Assembly (NCBI GenBank): GCA_031308135.1 | Contig: JAHLJT010003656.1 | Span: 71,008,984-71,072,983 of the forward strand | DNA length: 64,000 nucleotides | Source of the DNA: Acheta domesticus | Taxonomy: Eukaryota; Arthropoda; Insecta; Orthoptera; Gryllidae | Direction of reading: 5' to 3' | Shown here: positions 1-11,061 of the stretch, piece after piece | Layout: every line of letters starts with the position of its first letter | Numbering within the stretch: the stretch's first letter is position 1 | Position numbers and translations under genes: made by a program | Notes under the pieces: generated by a model | Database searches by the model: none | Told to the model about the DNA's origin: nothing | What the model saw: only the letters and a program-made list of their open reading frames with translations

Positions 1-413
1 GTCCGGAAATGTGATCGGCGTCGTTCGGTAACGATATAACCTCATATCCGCGACCAATGGATATGAGAACCTTTTCGGTCCAGTCTATTCGATCTCTCAA
101 AGTGTTCTAGTTGTTTAATTAGGATCTCCTACCAAATGCGCCTCGTTGCTAGGTAGGGAACAGATGACTGCATTACAATTTGTGTATAGTGTTTTTTTTT
201 GTACTCTCTTCCAGGCGACACAGTATTTTCATGTGTTGAAAATTTCTTTCTTACTTCATTTCTTTCATCCATAGCTTTGTTCAAATATTTTCTTACAACA
301 TGTGGCATTGAACTTACCAATGAATCGTAGTAGCTGATAATGTTATACTCCCTTTCAAAAATGCCCGACATCTAATGGCTTTCTATGTTACCTCCATGCG
401 GGATAACAATTGA

Positions 414-768
414 ATTGATGCCTTATTTTACGTGGCGAGACTCAGGCCATGAGGCCTGCTCTTCCGTCTGACCACGCAAATTTCGCTACGCTCCTTTCAC
501 CAACTAGCGGAAAGAAGGTATTACTGAGGCGACGAAACCGGCGATTTGAATTTAGCTCAGAGGCGTCATTTAGGCTTGAGGATCTTTTACATGCGAGTAA
601 ATCTACTAATATGGGACAGCCGGCTTTACTTCTCCTCCGAAGGAAGGCGTACGAAGGATTTTTTCGCCCCTAAAAATCCACGGCTTCGATCGGGTTTGAA
701 TCCGCCAACTTGGGCATAGCAGTCCGTTACGCTAACCACTACACCATCGCCGCCGCGTCATCGCCTAC
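414..768 (-). mobile_element. tRNA-derived SINE, private to copy A
   Basis: A 355-bp insertion absent from copy B, whose empty site is at 21561-21568. It is flanked by ACAATTGA direct repeats (406-413 and 769-776). Read on the minus strand it begins with a tRNA-like head: an A-box-like TGGTGTAGTGGTTAG and a B-box-like GGATTCAAACC, followed by a non-tRNA body. The promoter boxes and target duplication point to a SINE moved by LINE machinery after the segmental duplication. Confidence 0.8.
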
Positions 769-839
769 ACAATTGATAATTTCAACATTATAATCGCCGA
801 TCGCCGCAAAAATTGATTGCAGGTATCGATGATGCTAAT

Positions 840-1033
840 AGAGTTTAGTACAACGACATTTTTTATGATTTTTGTTGATGTGCCCAATAATTCACAAAGA
901 TCCCCTGTAAACTGTTCTTTGGGTCATTCTCTAACCCTAATATGAGATCATTTTCAATTAGTTCCAAAAATTCTGTTAGAAAATCTTCTATGCCTTTATT
1001 TGATTCTTCCCCGGATTTGCTTAAAACTTCCAT
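840..1033 (-). pseudogene. small ORF remnant, frameshifted in copy A
   Basis: Minus-strand reading frame starting at 1033 (MEVLSKSGEES...). It stays open past codon 11, where copy B has a stop. It loses frame near 918, where copy A lacks one base of a T run present in copy B. The peptide is acidic and leucine-rich, with no family I recognise. It may be a host-gene or transposon remnant; real coding capacity is unproven. Confidence 0.3.
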
Positions 1034-3663
1034 ATTTTTTATCTCCTAAATTTTGAAGAGATTAAAACTCTGCAAGCTCTGTCTAATTTGTGTTCACTTG
1101 TACTTGTGCAAATGCTCTATTTATCGTTTTGTATTCGGATCTATACAAAAATTAAAAAGCGAGTGTTTTGTATGTTTATGTGAATAAGGTGTTAGTTAAG
1201 TTTAATAAGAGTAAGTTGTGGGTCACACTTTGAAAATCGGTATTTGTATCCTTAGGAACATGAAAGTGAGAAGTCGAACGTAAGAACGTTTATTCATTCT
1301 CTAACATTACTCACAGTTTTGTTTTCTCCGTATTCACTTGAAATTCTTCTAATTTAATAAGTTTCAAGGCAATATTGTTCGTAGGTTTTTGAAAATTTTT
1401 TAAAATATGTTAATAGTCCTACGGATAAAAATTAAAATGAAAAACTTCCCGCGATTCACTTGTCCAAATTACCTTCACTTATTCACTTAAAGATGTCAAC
1501 AATAGTGTTCCAACGTCGTGAAAGAAACTTATGGCATATTGAGCGAAAAATACCTTAGAAAACTGGAATTTACTTCACCGACATAGATCTATTTAGGTGG
1601 CATTGGTTTAATTACTAACATACTAAGATCGCAGCAGCACCAAAACACGCAAAAACCGTTTTTGGCAATTTCTTTGAATCTTCTGGCCGGCTCGGAAAAC
1701 AAATTATCAGTTCCCCATCAGGAGACCAAGACGCGTCAAATGACACCTTATATGTCGTGACTGGTGCACGGGAAGTGGTCTAGCCGTGAGAGACGGAACC
1801 GCACGTCCGGACATCGCACACTCGGAGTTGCTCAAATACTGCATAGGGATTTGGCTGTGGTAAACAAAATCAGTTATTCACTGGAAAACTAAACACTGAG
1901 AATACATTTTGGAAATATTTGTAATATTTTGACTATTAGTCTAATATAATTTAATACATTATGTTTTTAAGAAACATCCGCTTTTATTTGACATCAAATT
2001 GTAATAAATTTTGTAATTAAATGCAAATATCGATGCCAAAAAATCAATATTTGTTGAAGAGACAGTATGGAATAAGGTTTAATTGCGCAAATATATTATT
2101 AGTTTCTCAATTTAATAGTTTATCAATATCGTCAAAACGTCAATAAAATAAAAATTTAAGAGATGAGCCTTGGTTTTGCTAGGGTTAAATGTAACCATAG
2201 AAACTTCCACATTTTTCTTGAAGATATCTCGTCATATTGAAGCCTATAAAGAAGCAAGTTTTCGATTCATATGAACATAATTTTAAAACTTCTACTTTAT
2301 TATAGAATTTGAAGCATTACATATTATTTTAAATGTAATATTAAGTGATCTATGGCAAAAAATTAGATGTCCTCTCTGGGATAAGGGAAGATTCCTTATC
2401 TTTTGGAATCCCTGTTCATTGAACATTGTAACCACAAATTCATACTAGATAAATCTTATCAGTAGACCTCAATAAAACATTTGGACGATCTTTAGTGTTG
2501 TGTGCAAAAGAAAATAAGCTAAATGAAATAGAAAGGCGTATCATTCAATTTGTTTGTATTTTAAAACTTTTAATACAATACAAGGGCTTGTAAGAAACTT
2601 TCTTATTCATTCCATATGTAATAATGTAATAGAAACAATTGAAAGTGTTTTGATGAAAATTTGCATAACCGAAAAGAACAAAAGATTCATTTATTGTTTT
2701 GATTCCTATAGATAATTATGAGGTGGTTCAACACCAAATAAATGATAGACCAGACTCGATTTTGACAGATAATTAAAATAGTGCGAACTTGTGTAGGCTT
2801 GTGTGCGAACGTGTGTAGTAGTTGGGTACTGCAGAGGATTTGCTATTTATAGAAAATTATAATTACATTGAAGAAATTGTTTAACATAGAATTTGTATTT
2901 CTTGCTTTCAACTCGGACATTGTTTATGATACACTGTTGAGAAAACGTAGCGTATGCATTTAGAAAAATTATTGTAGTACATCTGTCCAAGTAAATTGCA
3001 ACAAATTCGCTTCAAACAAAACAGATTCTTTAAACAATACAGATCATTGTAATATTTACTCCAATATTTACTAAAATGCACTCCATTACTAGCATGAATG
3101 CGTAATAAGATAAAAAGTTCCCTAAAAAGTAACCAAATGGCATCCAGAATTCGATTTATTGTCTTTTATTACCGTACACGACTTAGTAAATTGTAATAAG
3201 TATTGTTCCCTTCAGAAAAGGAAACCCATTGACCTCGTTGGAAAGAATTACCGAGCTCTAGATTATGAACGACCCAAAGTGTAAAATATTAGCTCACTTT
3301 TCTGCGCATATTTGGGGAAATGTTCTGGAACAAACTTGGTCGTTGCCTCCAGAGGATCAAGGGGTTGTTTCAATGTGGCTCCACGTAAACGAACTTGTTG
3401 CTGGGAGAGTCGCCTCGAACAGTGTTCTGTGAAAACCTTCTCGTGGACCGTTAAACATAAAATTCCCGATACCTTCTGGGTTGAGTGACTTGCTCAATAA
3501 ATTTACTTATTCCAACGTCGTATCTCTAGATATTGTAATTTCTTCTGTAGAAAGAGAGTTAAATTTAAAATTTAGTTCATGGCTCAATGTTGTTGTTTTT
3601 ACTGGAGGCATATATAGTGAATGCATCATCAACACTGTGAGAACGATTTTAATTAATATTCTT
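1034..3663. other. AT-rich non-coding sequence, copy A
   Basis: No convincing exon, RNA gene or element end was seen. It is collinear with about 21831-24474 in copy B, with scattered substitutions and 1-9 bp indels in many places, as expected for neutral sequence. Confidence 0.5.
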
Positions 3664-3669
3664 TTTATT
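3664..3669 (-). promoter_or_regulatory. polyadenylation signal, Kazal copy A
   Basis: AATAAA on the minus strand about 210 nt beyond the stop codon at 3878. It is the first canonical signal downstream of the last exon. Confidence 0.4.
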
Positions 3670-3877
3670 TTCATTCATAGAAATGAACAACTAATAATAT
3701 TATTTAATTATTTCATTTACCACTTCTCAGTAATATGTAAGCTAAGTATTAATTAAGGAATACGATTCCCAGTAATAGGAATGGAATCGGTTCCCAACAG
3801 ATGGAATACAAGATGTTTCACATTAATAACAGTCGCTTCAGTGGAGTTTCACATTAATAGCAGTGCTTCATAACAGC

Positions 3878-6800
3878 TCAAACAATTTCTTCTGGTGTCG
3901 GAAAATCGTCCGGGATGCATGCTCCGGAACGAAGTAAAGTATAATCTGAAAAAAACAAAAAAACAAAAGCATTTACCAATAAATGAAGTTAATATCTGTA
4001 GAAAAATGAGTAATGAACACAAAGTAAATTCCTAAAAATAAACTACTATTTGTTACACTACAAATAAAATTAAGCTGGAACCCATGCTTTATTGGAAAAT
4101 GCGCTCAATTGCTTTGTAGGAACTCCACTCATCCGGGGTAACTTCTTTTGCGACAAACAACTGCTTCAACACAAACCTTGAAGTGTGAACGGACTGAAAT
4201 TGGGAAAAGCCCCATTCATGACATGCGTCATGAAAACTGACGTGTTTTGCAGACATAATAGGTAAAATTCGACCACACTACTACGACAAAATAAGTCACG
4301 AGAAAATATACCCTTTTGGAGTTCATTGATTTCGTTTCGTAGCGCATTGAGTTTATTTTAAATTATTTTCTAATGCATTGTAATGTTTTCTATTTATAAA
4401 ATTAAAATAATAATTTCAGAAGATACAACGTTTCAGAATATACTCGAATTAATAGATGAGAGCAACGTAGCGCCGAAATAATCCCAAGGTTTTGCCTATA
4501 CAGAGGATTTTTTCACGTATACAACGTGTGCGGAGAGTGTAAAAGTAGTGTATGTACTTGTGGTTACCCGATATGAAAGTGTTTTACTTCAAAAGGTTTG
4601 CTTGACCGTCTCTCTGAGAGCAACATATGTTCCGAAATCGCATACTGGTCGCTGGTAGTTCTTTTTTAAGTGGTGTTAAAAGTGAATGTTTTAATTCGTA
4701 GTTTTCAAATTTTGCAGTAATCCAAAAGGACATTCAAATGCATTTCGAAAGCCGGAGAAAGTCGCAAGGAAAACAAAAATGGGTGCAGAAGAGTTCCCTT
4801 GCGAAAGAGAGATAACATTTATAGTGCAATTAGCTGTGTTAGCTGAGTGTCAACATCGTCGTTGACCAGATCTTATTGTTTCGTAGGCCTCAGCGACACG
4901 AGTTTCTAGATCCTAGTGAACTAGTGTGCACGTCCTGACAGTAGCTCATTTTCGACCCTAACTTCATAACCGAATAGAATTCAACTTCTGTCCAGAGAAG
5001 AATTCTAGCTGCCAGTTGCTTAGTTCAGTAGTCTTGTGAACAGCAGGAGAATGCCGGAGCAAATCCTAACGAACGAGTCACAGACCATGCGCTATCGTTC
5101 CTTCCTCATCCCTCTCTCATCCTCCTTCTCTCATCCTCTTACACTCTTACATTTACGCATACATCTCCTTACGCACTACACTACCACGTCCACTACCACT
5201 TCACTCCATTTCCAAGGCGGGAGACCAGTCAAGCTTAAACTTGTCATGATTGGGACAGTTTCCTGCAGGAGAGGGGAGATACCTGAAGAGGGTACACCCC
5301 GCAAGCCGAAATGTAGGTCGGCGCCGAATCTCCCGTTCCAGTGGGAAAGGAACACCGGCATCTTCCAGGATATTACACTTACGGAACCTCAGTATGGGAA
5401 CTCTCATTAGTTGATGCGCCCAGACTCACTACTCTAATTCAGTCACCCGCTCGCTTGCTCATTCACTCGCACATTCCTTCACTCGCGCGCCTCGCTCACT
5501 CACTCGCTCACTCAGCCGCACATTCCCTCGCTAACTCACTCGCTCACTTACTCGCTCACTCACTCACTCGCTCACTTACTCGCTCACTCACTCATTCACC
5601 CGCACATTCCCTCGCTCACTCACTCACTCGCTCACTTACTCGCTCACTCACTCACTCACCCGCACATTCCCTCGCTCACTCACTCGCTCACTTGCTCGCT
5701 CACTTGCTCGCTTACTCACTCGCTCGCTCGCTCGCTCACTCACTCACTCACTCACTCACTCACTCTGGGGTGGAATAAGGCCATCCCCTCGCGAAAGAGG
5801 GATAAGATCTGCGATTCTCTCAGCCTGTCCCTTTTTAAGTCCTAACGAAGCCCTCGATTGGCTGTTTCCAGCGGATCACACGCCACAAGTCACCATAATT
5901 AAATCGGAGTGTAGGAAACCTTGGCAGCGAGGTGTGCTCGGCGTGCATCCTCTGTCGCTGTTCTTACCGACGTGTGTCTGCTCCTCGGTCGCCTCCATGC
6001 TGCAGGCGTTGGGGAAGGTGCGCAGGGAGCCGTCGGGCGCCTGCGCGCACACGGGGGCGTACTCCAGCGTGCAGGCGATGATCTCCGCGTGCGCCGCCGC
6101 CAGCACGCAAGCTGCGCGAAGGGGTAGCGGCAGCACGTGAGAGAAATTCCTCTACTGCGATTTTTATAACGTTGCCCCTCCAGCCCCTAAGGCCACGATG
6201 GAATATCACACGGCATTTCGCGTCTTTCTCGCCCGTGCCGCTAGATGTCGCATGATCGCAAACACTGCTTTATACGATCGTGATCATGCAATATCTAGAG
6301 GCTAGATTGAAAGACACAAAATACCGTGACATGTTCCATCGTGAAGACAAGCGTTGAGAGGCAAAATTAGAAAAATCGCTCTATAGTTGACTGAATCCGC
6401 ATAATATAATATAATATAATAATAATACACTGATAGTCCAGTCGTAAGCTCACACCGAAGTAGAAGATAAAGATACTATACTTTCTTGCAGACATTTTTA
6501 ATCTTCACGGAGTTTTTGTGATCGAAAATCATACAATTAATTAGTTCAACTGTGTAAAATGCGAGAGGAAATTTACTTAGAAGCAAATCATAGTTTTTTC
6601 TTCTTCAATAAAAATAATAAATATTATTATTATGCTTATTGTTATTATTTATAATAATAAAAATTGATAATAGTCAAACAAACATTAAAACTATTAGTTT
6701 TAATTGATGGTTCATGGGTAGAAATGTTTACATTCATTTAGAACAGAAGCTTTTGATACAAATTTTCAAGTATAAGATGTATTTACACCAGAGTGCAAAA

Positions 6801-7206
6801 CTTGATCATATCCATGTCAGCAAACGAAACCAAGTAAGTTGAAATGAAACCAGTGATATATTGTCATCGATCTATTGGAAAATACTTTTCATTGCTCTAA
6901 TGGCAATGGAAATGAAAATACGTGAACCGTTTTAAAGTGTATAAATTATATGAGAATGTTCTACATAAATCTTTCCATATAACTGTTACGTTGTCATTGG
7001 TAACAAAATAATGTACTCCATGTATTAATAATGGATAAAATTACTCCATAAACATTTTTAATTTGGTAACGTTCCTCTGTAATTATTTGAAACCTCTGTA
7101 TTTTTTTTCTCTGGAATGTACGTAATAAATTCAGAAGAGGAAGGTATTCTGCGGATGAAACAACGCAGGGCTTACCCGCAAGGAACACAGCGATGAGGGT
7201 CTTCAT
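3878..7206 (-). CDS. Kazal-type serine protease inhibitor, copy A (three exons)
   Basis: Exons on the minus strand are 7206-7176 (31 nt), 6111-5968 (144 nt) and 3945-3878 (68 nt). Both introns are phase 1, with donors GTAAGC and GTAAGA and acceptors CGCAG and TTTCAG. Together they give 80 residues and a stop. Residues 1-19 are a signal peptide ending AAAHA, so the product is secreted. The mature part is one Kazal domain: Cys24, Cys32, Cys47 and Cys68, with the CTLEYAPVC loop and FPNAC. The spacing C-x7-C fits C2-C3 of the family. Cysteines C1 and C5, which normally pair, are both absent. The predicted P1 residue is Leu26, suggesting chymotrypsin/elastase/subtilisin-type targets by analogy with ovomucoid third domain. 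An in-frame ATG five codons upstream (7221) is possible. I chose 7206 because the TATA box at 7246-7253 puts transcription start almost on top of 7221. Function is inferred from the family. Confidence 0.85.
4880..5430 (+). mobile_element. SINE-family copy with degenerate tRNA head, copy A
   Basis: Shares body motifs with the better copy at 12450-12950: the GAATAGAATTC block, GAATGCCGGAGCA, CACTACACTACCAC, GTAGGTCGGCGCCGA and the ...ACACTTACGGAA... end. The tRNA-like head is barely recognisable. The 3' end runs straight into the tetranucleotide array at 5431. The counterpart in copy B is 25700-26270. Confidence 0.6.
5431..5765 (+). repeat. CTCA/CTCG tetranucleotide array, long allele
   Basis: About 335 bp of CTCACTCGCTCA-type tetranucleotide repeats with a higher-order period of roughly 65 bp marked by CACATTCCCTCGC. 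The equivalent array in copy B is only about 120 bp. The long open frame across it, rich in Leu-Ala-His-Ser, is a repeat artefact. Confidence 0.85.
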
Positions 7207-7245
7207 GTTGTCGACGTTCATCTGCGACGCACACCAGTTGAATGC

Positions 7246-7253
7246 TTTTTATA
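7246..7253 (-). promoter_or_regulatory. TATA box of Kazal gene copy A
   Basis: TATAAAAA on the minus strand, 40 nt upstream of the chosen ATG at 7206. A start site 25-30 nt downstream would fall near 7222-7226, giving a very short leader. The box is preserved in copy B. Confidence 0.5.
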
Positions 7254-8519
7254 TTGACAACGCCAGACAGACAAGGGGGAAATGCGACAGGCAAGTGTTG
7301 ATCAGCCACCTGCTGTGTAAATACGAAGGGTTCACGGCCTCGCCTACAGCTGGCTGCCAACTGCTCTCACAATGCACTGGTGCAGACTTCCTCGTACGGA
7401 AAAGATTTGATTTGTGTGGGGAAGTTCAAATCTTTAGCTCTTTAGAGTGTACTTTATAATGGAATGTAGATGGCATGTAGGCTCTATTGTGTAACAGTAC
7501 TTGTCTATTTTCTTCATTCTCATGAAATATAATCTGCACCCAAACGTGACAAAGTTTGTTGAAGTCAAAACATTCTGATACCGAGAGTGGAGTGTAAAAT
7601 TTAGATTTATAAACCATGAGGAATAAACTTTCTATGAGATGAAAAGTAGAAAAAATAGTAGAAAATTAATTGATATTATCGAACTAACAAAGTAGAAGGC
7701 AAATTAATCTCAACGTATTATGTAATACTGCTTATTATTGCGTTGAATATTGATTAGTTTTGGTCTTAATTTCAGTACGAAATCTACATAGTCTTTTATG
7801 TATTTTAATATAATAAATATTATAATTATAATAGTAGTATATGAGGCAATGCGTCAGAAATAGTTACACAAAATAGTAATTTGACAGGAGAGCTGTTTTT
7901 AACCTTGGCTAATTTTTAACATTAGAGATTCCAAATGAATGATGCAAATTATGCCTCAAATGTTCTGAGACATTTTCTTAAACAGTTAAGAGAGATAGAA
8001 TTAAATATAAAAACCTGATTTCCTCCTCTTTCACAAATATTTAGCCTCCAATTCTAACTGAACATCAATTTACAGTGTATGCATGAAACCATAAAGAGCT
8101 AACGCAATGCAATTCAGGAGAGGCATTGCGTCATTCAGGTTTTGCTTGTTTATTATCAATGTTTTTGTATTTCTTAGGCAGGGAGATTGGATTTCCAATA
8201 GAATATTGGAATTTTCTGCGGATAATAACTTCTGTATAATTTTAAGATTGTAGGTTGAGCAAATTTGAAAATACCAGGATTATCCCGCTTAAACTTGAAC
8301 AGAAGTTTGTAACACGAATCAGATCAGTAATCAGAAGCATGTAAGCATCAGAGAAAATGATAGGTCTGTTATTACGTACCATCTTTTGGTTAATGCCAGA
8401 CTCTAAGGATTGGTCATTGTAAAATTATTTTCTCTCCATCTAGGTAACCAATATAAGTTTCTTATAAGTGTTAAAGAAACTTCCAGATCTCTCTAGTCCG
8501 TAAATCACGAACTATTTCC
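7254..8519. other. AT-rich non-coding sequence upstream of Kazal copy A
   Basis: No exon or element boundary recognised. It is collinear with 27886-29158 in copy B. It holds AT-rich trinucleotide runs but no gene-like frame conserved between copies. Confidence 0.45.
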
Positions 8520-9344
8520 CCTTAGAACAGACCTGCACAACGCCTGCTCCCGCGGGCATTCTGCACTTAGGAGCCGACCGTCTGCCCGCGACAGCGCCGA
8601 AAGTGCAAGCAGTGGGGAGTAGGAAGCTTTGCGGGGAGGGGAGAAGTCTGACGCAACACGATGCGGCGCGTAGATTGAATGCCTGGGCGCCTAATAATGA
8701 TTCATGCTGCAGAATTATATGCCCACTTGTTTAAATAGACAATGTCTAGTATTTCAAGCTACAAGGGCCATAATTCACTGTTTACGTTCTGTGAACTGCT
8801 GCGTATCCGTCATTGTATCCATCAGTGTATGTATTTTCCTTTTTTATTAAAAAAAATTAACATGCTTATTGTGACTATTAAGCAATATTTTAAAGCAGTA
8901 GCATTTTCAAAAACTTTATTATTTATTTCTAGCAAGCAAAAAATTACAATTTAAAAATTGATTGTTCGGTAGGAATGTTATACTCTCCAAATCACAGCAA
9001 ACTGAAGAAAATTACGAGAACAATCTCTCGCATCAAGATTCATCATAAAAGTAAAATATGTGGCAATTCCAAATAGGGTAATGTTTAACAACACATACAT
9101 TTGTGGCCATTTAGCCCCATTATGAAACTGAATAATAGAGATCAACAAACAAACCTCTTTGATGATATGTTACGGACAGTCATGTAATTATCATGGGTCT
9201 TGTTAAATAGAATGCAAAGGGCCTAATATTTTCATGCGATGTCGTAAACGATGAATAAATAATGTTCGTTGGTTTGATTTTAGAAGTGTAGTAAGCACTC
9301 TTGTAAGAAATTAGAGCAGAAAATAATCGTGATTTTTTTCAAGA

Positions 9345-9745
9345 AGAAACTAGTGGTGCTACAGAATGGCACAGGCTTTCCCGGATTAGTTTTCTATTCC
9401 TTTTGGTCTCGGCTAACTATTCAGACTTTCCATATATTCTTGCCAGATGCGATCTATTGCCACCCAATGTACATTTCTTTACCTTTGTTTGTTTAGAATA
9501 GGGTATTTTACTCTATTCTTACAAGAAATTGAAAGTAAAATTTTTGAGCAATTTTTGAGAAAATTTTGAAAATGTCCGGGGGTTTTATGTAAAGTACCCC
9601 CAAATTTTATAGAATCTTTTAAAAATCTCAAACCTTCGACTGGAGCCAAATTGACAGAGGTTTCTTAAATTTGAAAATTCCCATATATGATTTATGAACT
9701 AATGGTGATCACAGACGGGCGGACATACAGACGTTTTGCTTTTAA
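9345..9745 (-). repeat. dispersed repeat fragment (copy A)
   Basis: Reverse-oriented, shortened copy of the family found at 55.3-61.8 kb. Shared blocks are GGTGCTACAGAATGGCAC, the AGAATAGGGTATTTTACTC block, the ATGTAAAGTACCCCC block and the GGCGGACATACAGACG end. The class is unknown and no coding frame was seen. Confidence 0.6.
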
Positions 9746-9825
9746 TCGGTTTTTCTGTGTCAAGGAGCCACAAAATGGGGATTCTGGCTACACCAAGTGT
9801 TAGGGAATTTTGTTTCTTAATTTAG

Positions 9826-10419
9826 TGTGACGTACTGGACATGAAAAGCGCAGACGACAGATTCTGAATAGTATGTACAGTATATTTACAATAATAAATT
9901 ACAAGATAATGTTACAAAATTGAAAACCTTAGGCAACCTTTCTATTCTCTAAGCCGCGAAACCCCGCGACCGTCCCTAGGCTTAGCCCAGTGCCTCTGCT
10001 CGAGAGCATGAGAAGCTGCGCGAAGTGCGAGCTGTCCGGACATAAAGCCCCCGTAACTAGATTGTTACATGGCCGGATGCCAAAACGTGCAAGGTTGCAC
10101 GGAGATACCTCACGTCTTTCGACTCACTAGCGTATCCCGCGAGCGCATGTCGGCGCCGCAATAAATACCCCACGGCTCGTCCCCCACTCTACCAGCGGCG
10201 GGCGTCATTCGGCTCGCAAGCCAGCCCTCAGCAGAGAGCAACCGTCATAAATGAACTCGCGCTCAGGCACGCCCTGTTGTCCAGGTTATTTTGAGGCTGG
10301 GATTTTCCTGCCCGGCGCGCGCCGGCGAGGCGCCGCCGCATTCCAACCCCCATCCCCCATCCCGGCTTAAGGCCGGGCTTTCCAGCGAAACGGCACGTGC
10401 GCCATCTCGCGACGCTACA
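9826..10419. mobile_element. solo LTR, private to copy A
   Basis: A 594-bp GC-rich block beginning TGTGACG and ending CGCTACA. It thus has the TG...CA ends of an LTR, with 4-bp direct repeats TTAG at 9822-9825 and 10420-10423. Copy B has the clean empty site TTAG at 30456-30459. Ends, target size and lack of internal coding sequence fit a solo LTR left by LTR-LTR recombination; a 4-bp target suggests Gypsy- or BEL-type. Orientation is uncertain. Confidence 0.8.
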
Positions 10420-11061
10420 TTAGCAACTGGTTTTATCCACTTTTTCTATATCAGGGCCCGGCAATGAATTTTTTTTTGCAAAAAATTCGCCGTTTTATGC
10501 AGCATTACATACTTTCCCTATACTACGTATATTACTCCATATATACGTATGTATACGGGAAAGTAAAAATTGTTTTAGCTTTAATAGAATCGTCTTATTC
10601 AATTAAACATAGTGAAAAAATAGTTTATTGCTGTACTCATCGTACAAAAACAATTCAGCATCATAATTTTGTGTTTAGCAAAACACTAAGTTTGTGAGTA
10701 CATCGTAGTAAAGGGATTGACTTTATTACCCCTACACGCAATTATAATACCTGGTGTCCAAATCAAATATATATAATTAGTTGTAGTTTCATATTTCACA
10801 CTGTCATATATCGACAACTATATTTACAATATAATTCAAAAGACAATATTATTTGAACTGTATGCGACAGTCATGTTCTCGCCGATTGCTCTTTCAATTT
10901 TCGCGCTATGGTTCGAATTGCGCCTTCTAATTGGTGGTCCCCACTCTTACAATGAGTCTCATCCCCACCCTTCATCGATTTTCGCATTTGCCCCCGATCT
11001 GCTCGCGCGCAGCTCCTGACGTCAGTGAAAGTGCAAAATGCTGTGCAGGTCTGCCTTAGAA

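Larger units (their letters stand above)
8528..11053. mobile_element. non-autonomous hAT-like element, copy A
   Basis: Terminal inverted repeats start CAGACCTGCACA at both ends. The element is flanked by 8-bp target duplications CCTTAGAA (8520-8527 and 11054-11061), the hAT signature. No transposase frame is present. It is also in copy B, so it predates the duplication. In copy A it contains a solo LTR (9826-10419) and a dispersed-repeat fragment (about 9345-9745). Confidence 0.75.

Noticed and set aside
129..371. 80-codon minus-strand frame open in both duplicates (also 21284-21526)
   Set aside because: About four of its six within-frame differences between copies change amino acids, as expected without selection, and no family is recognised.
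690..768. Possible functional tRNA gene on the minus strand
   Set aside because: The A and B boxes are present but the acceptor stem does not pair properly. It is the head of a 355-bp inserted SINE with target duplications.
5341..5778. 145-codon frame rich in Leu-Ala-His-Ser
   Set aside because: It is translation of the CTCA/CTCG array; the array is shorter in copy B and the frame is not kept.
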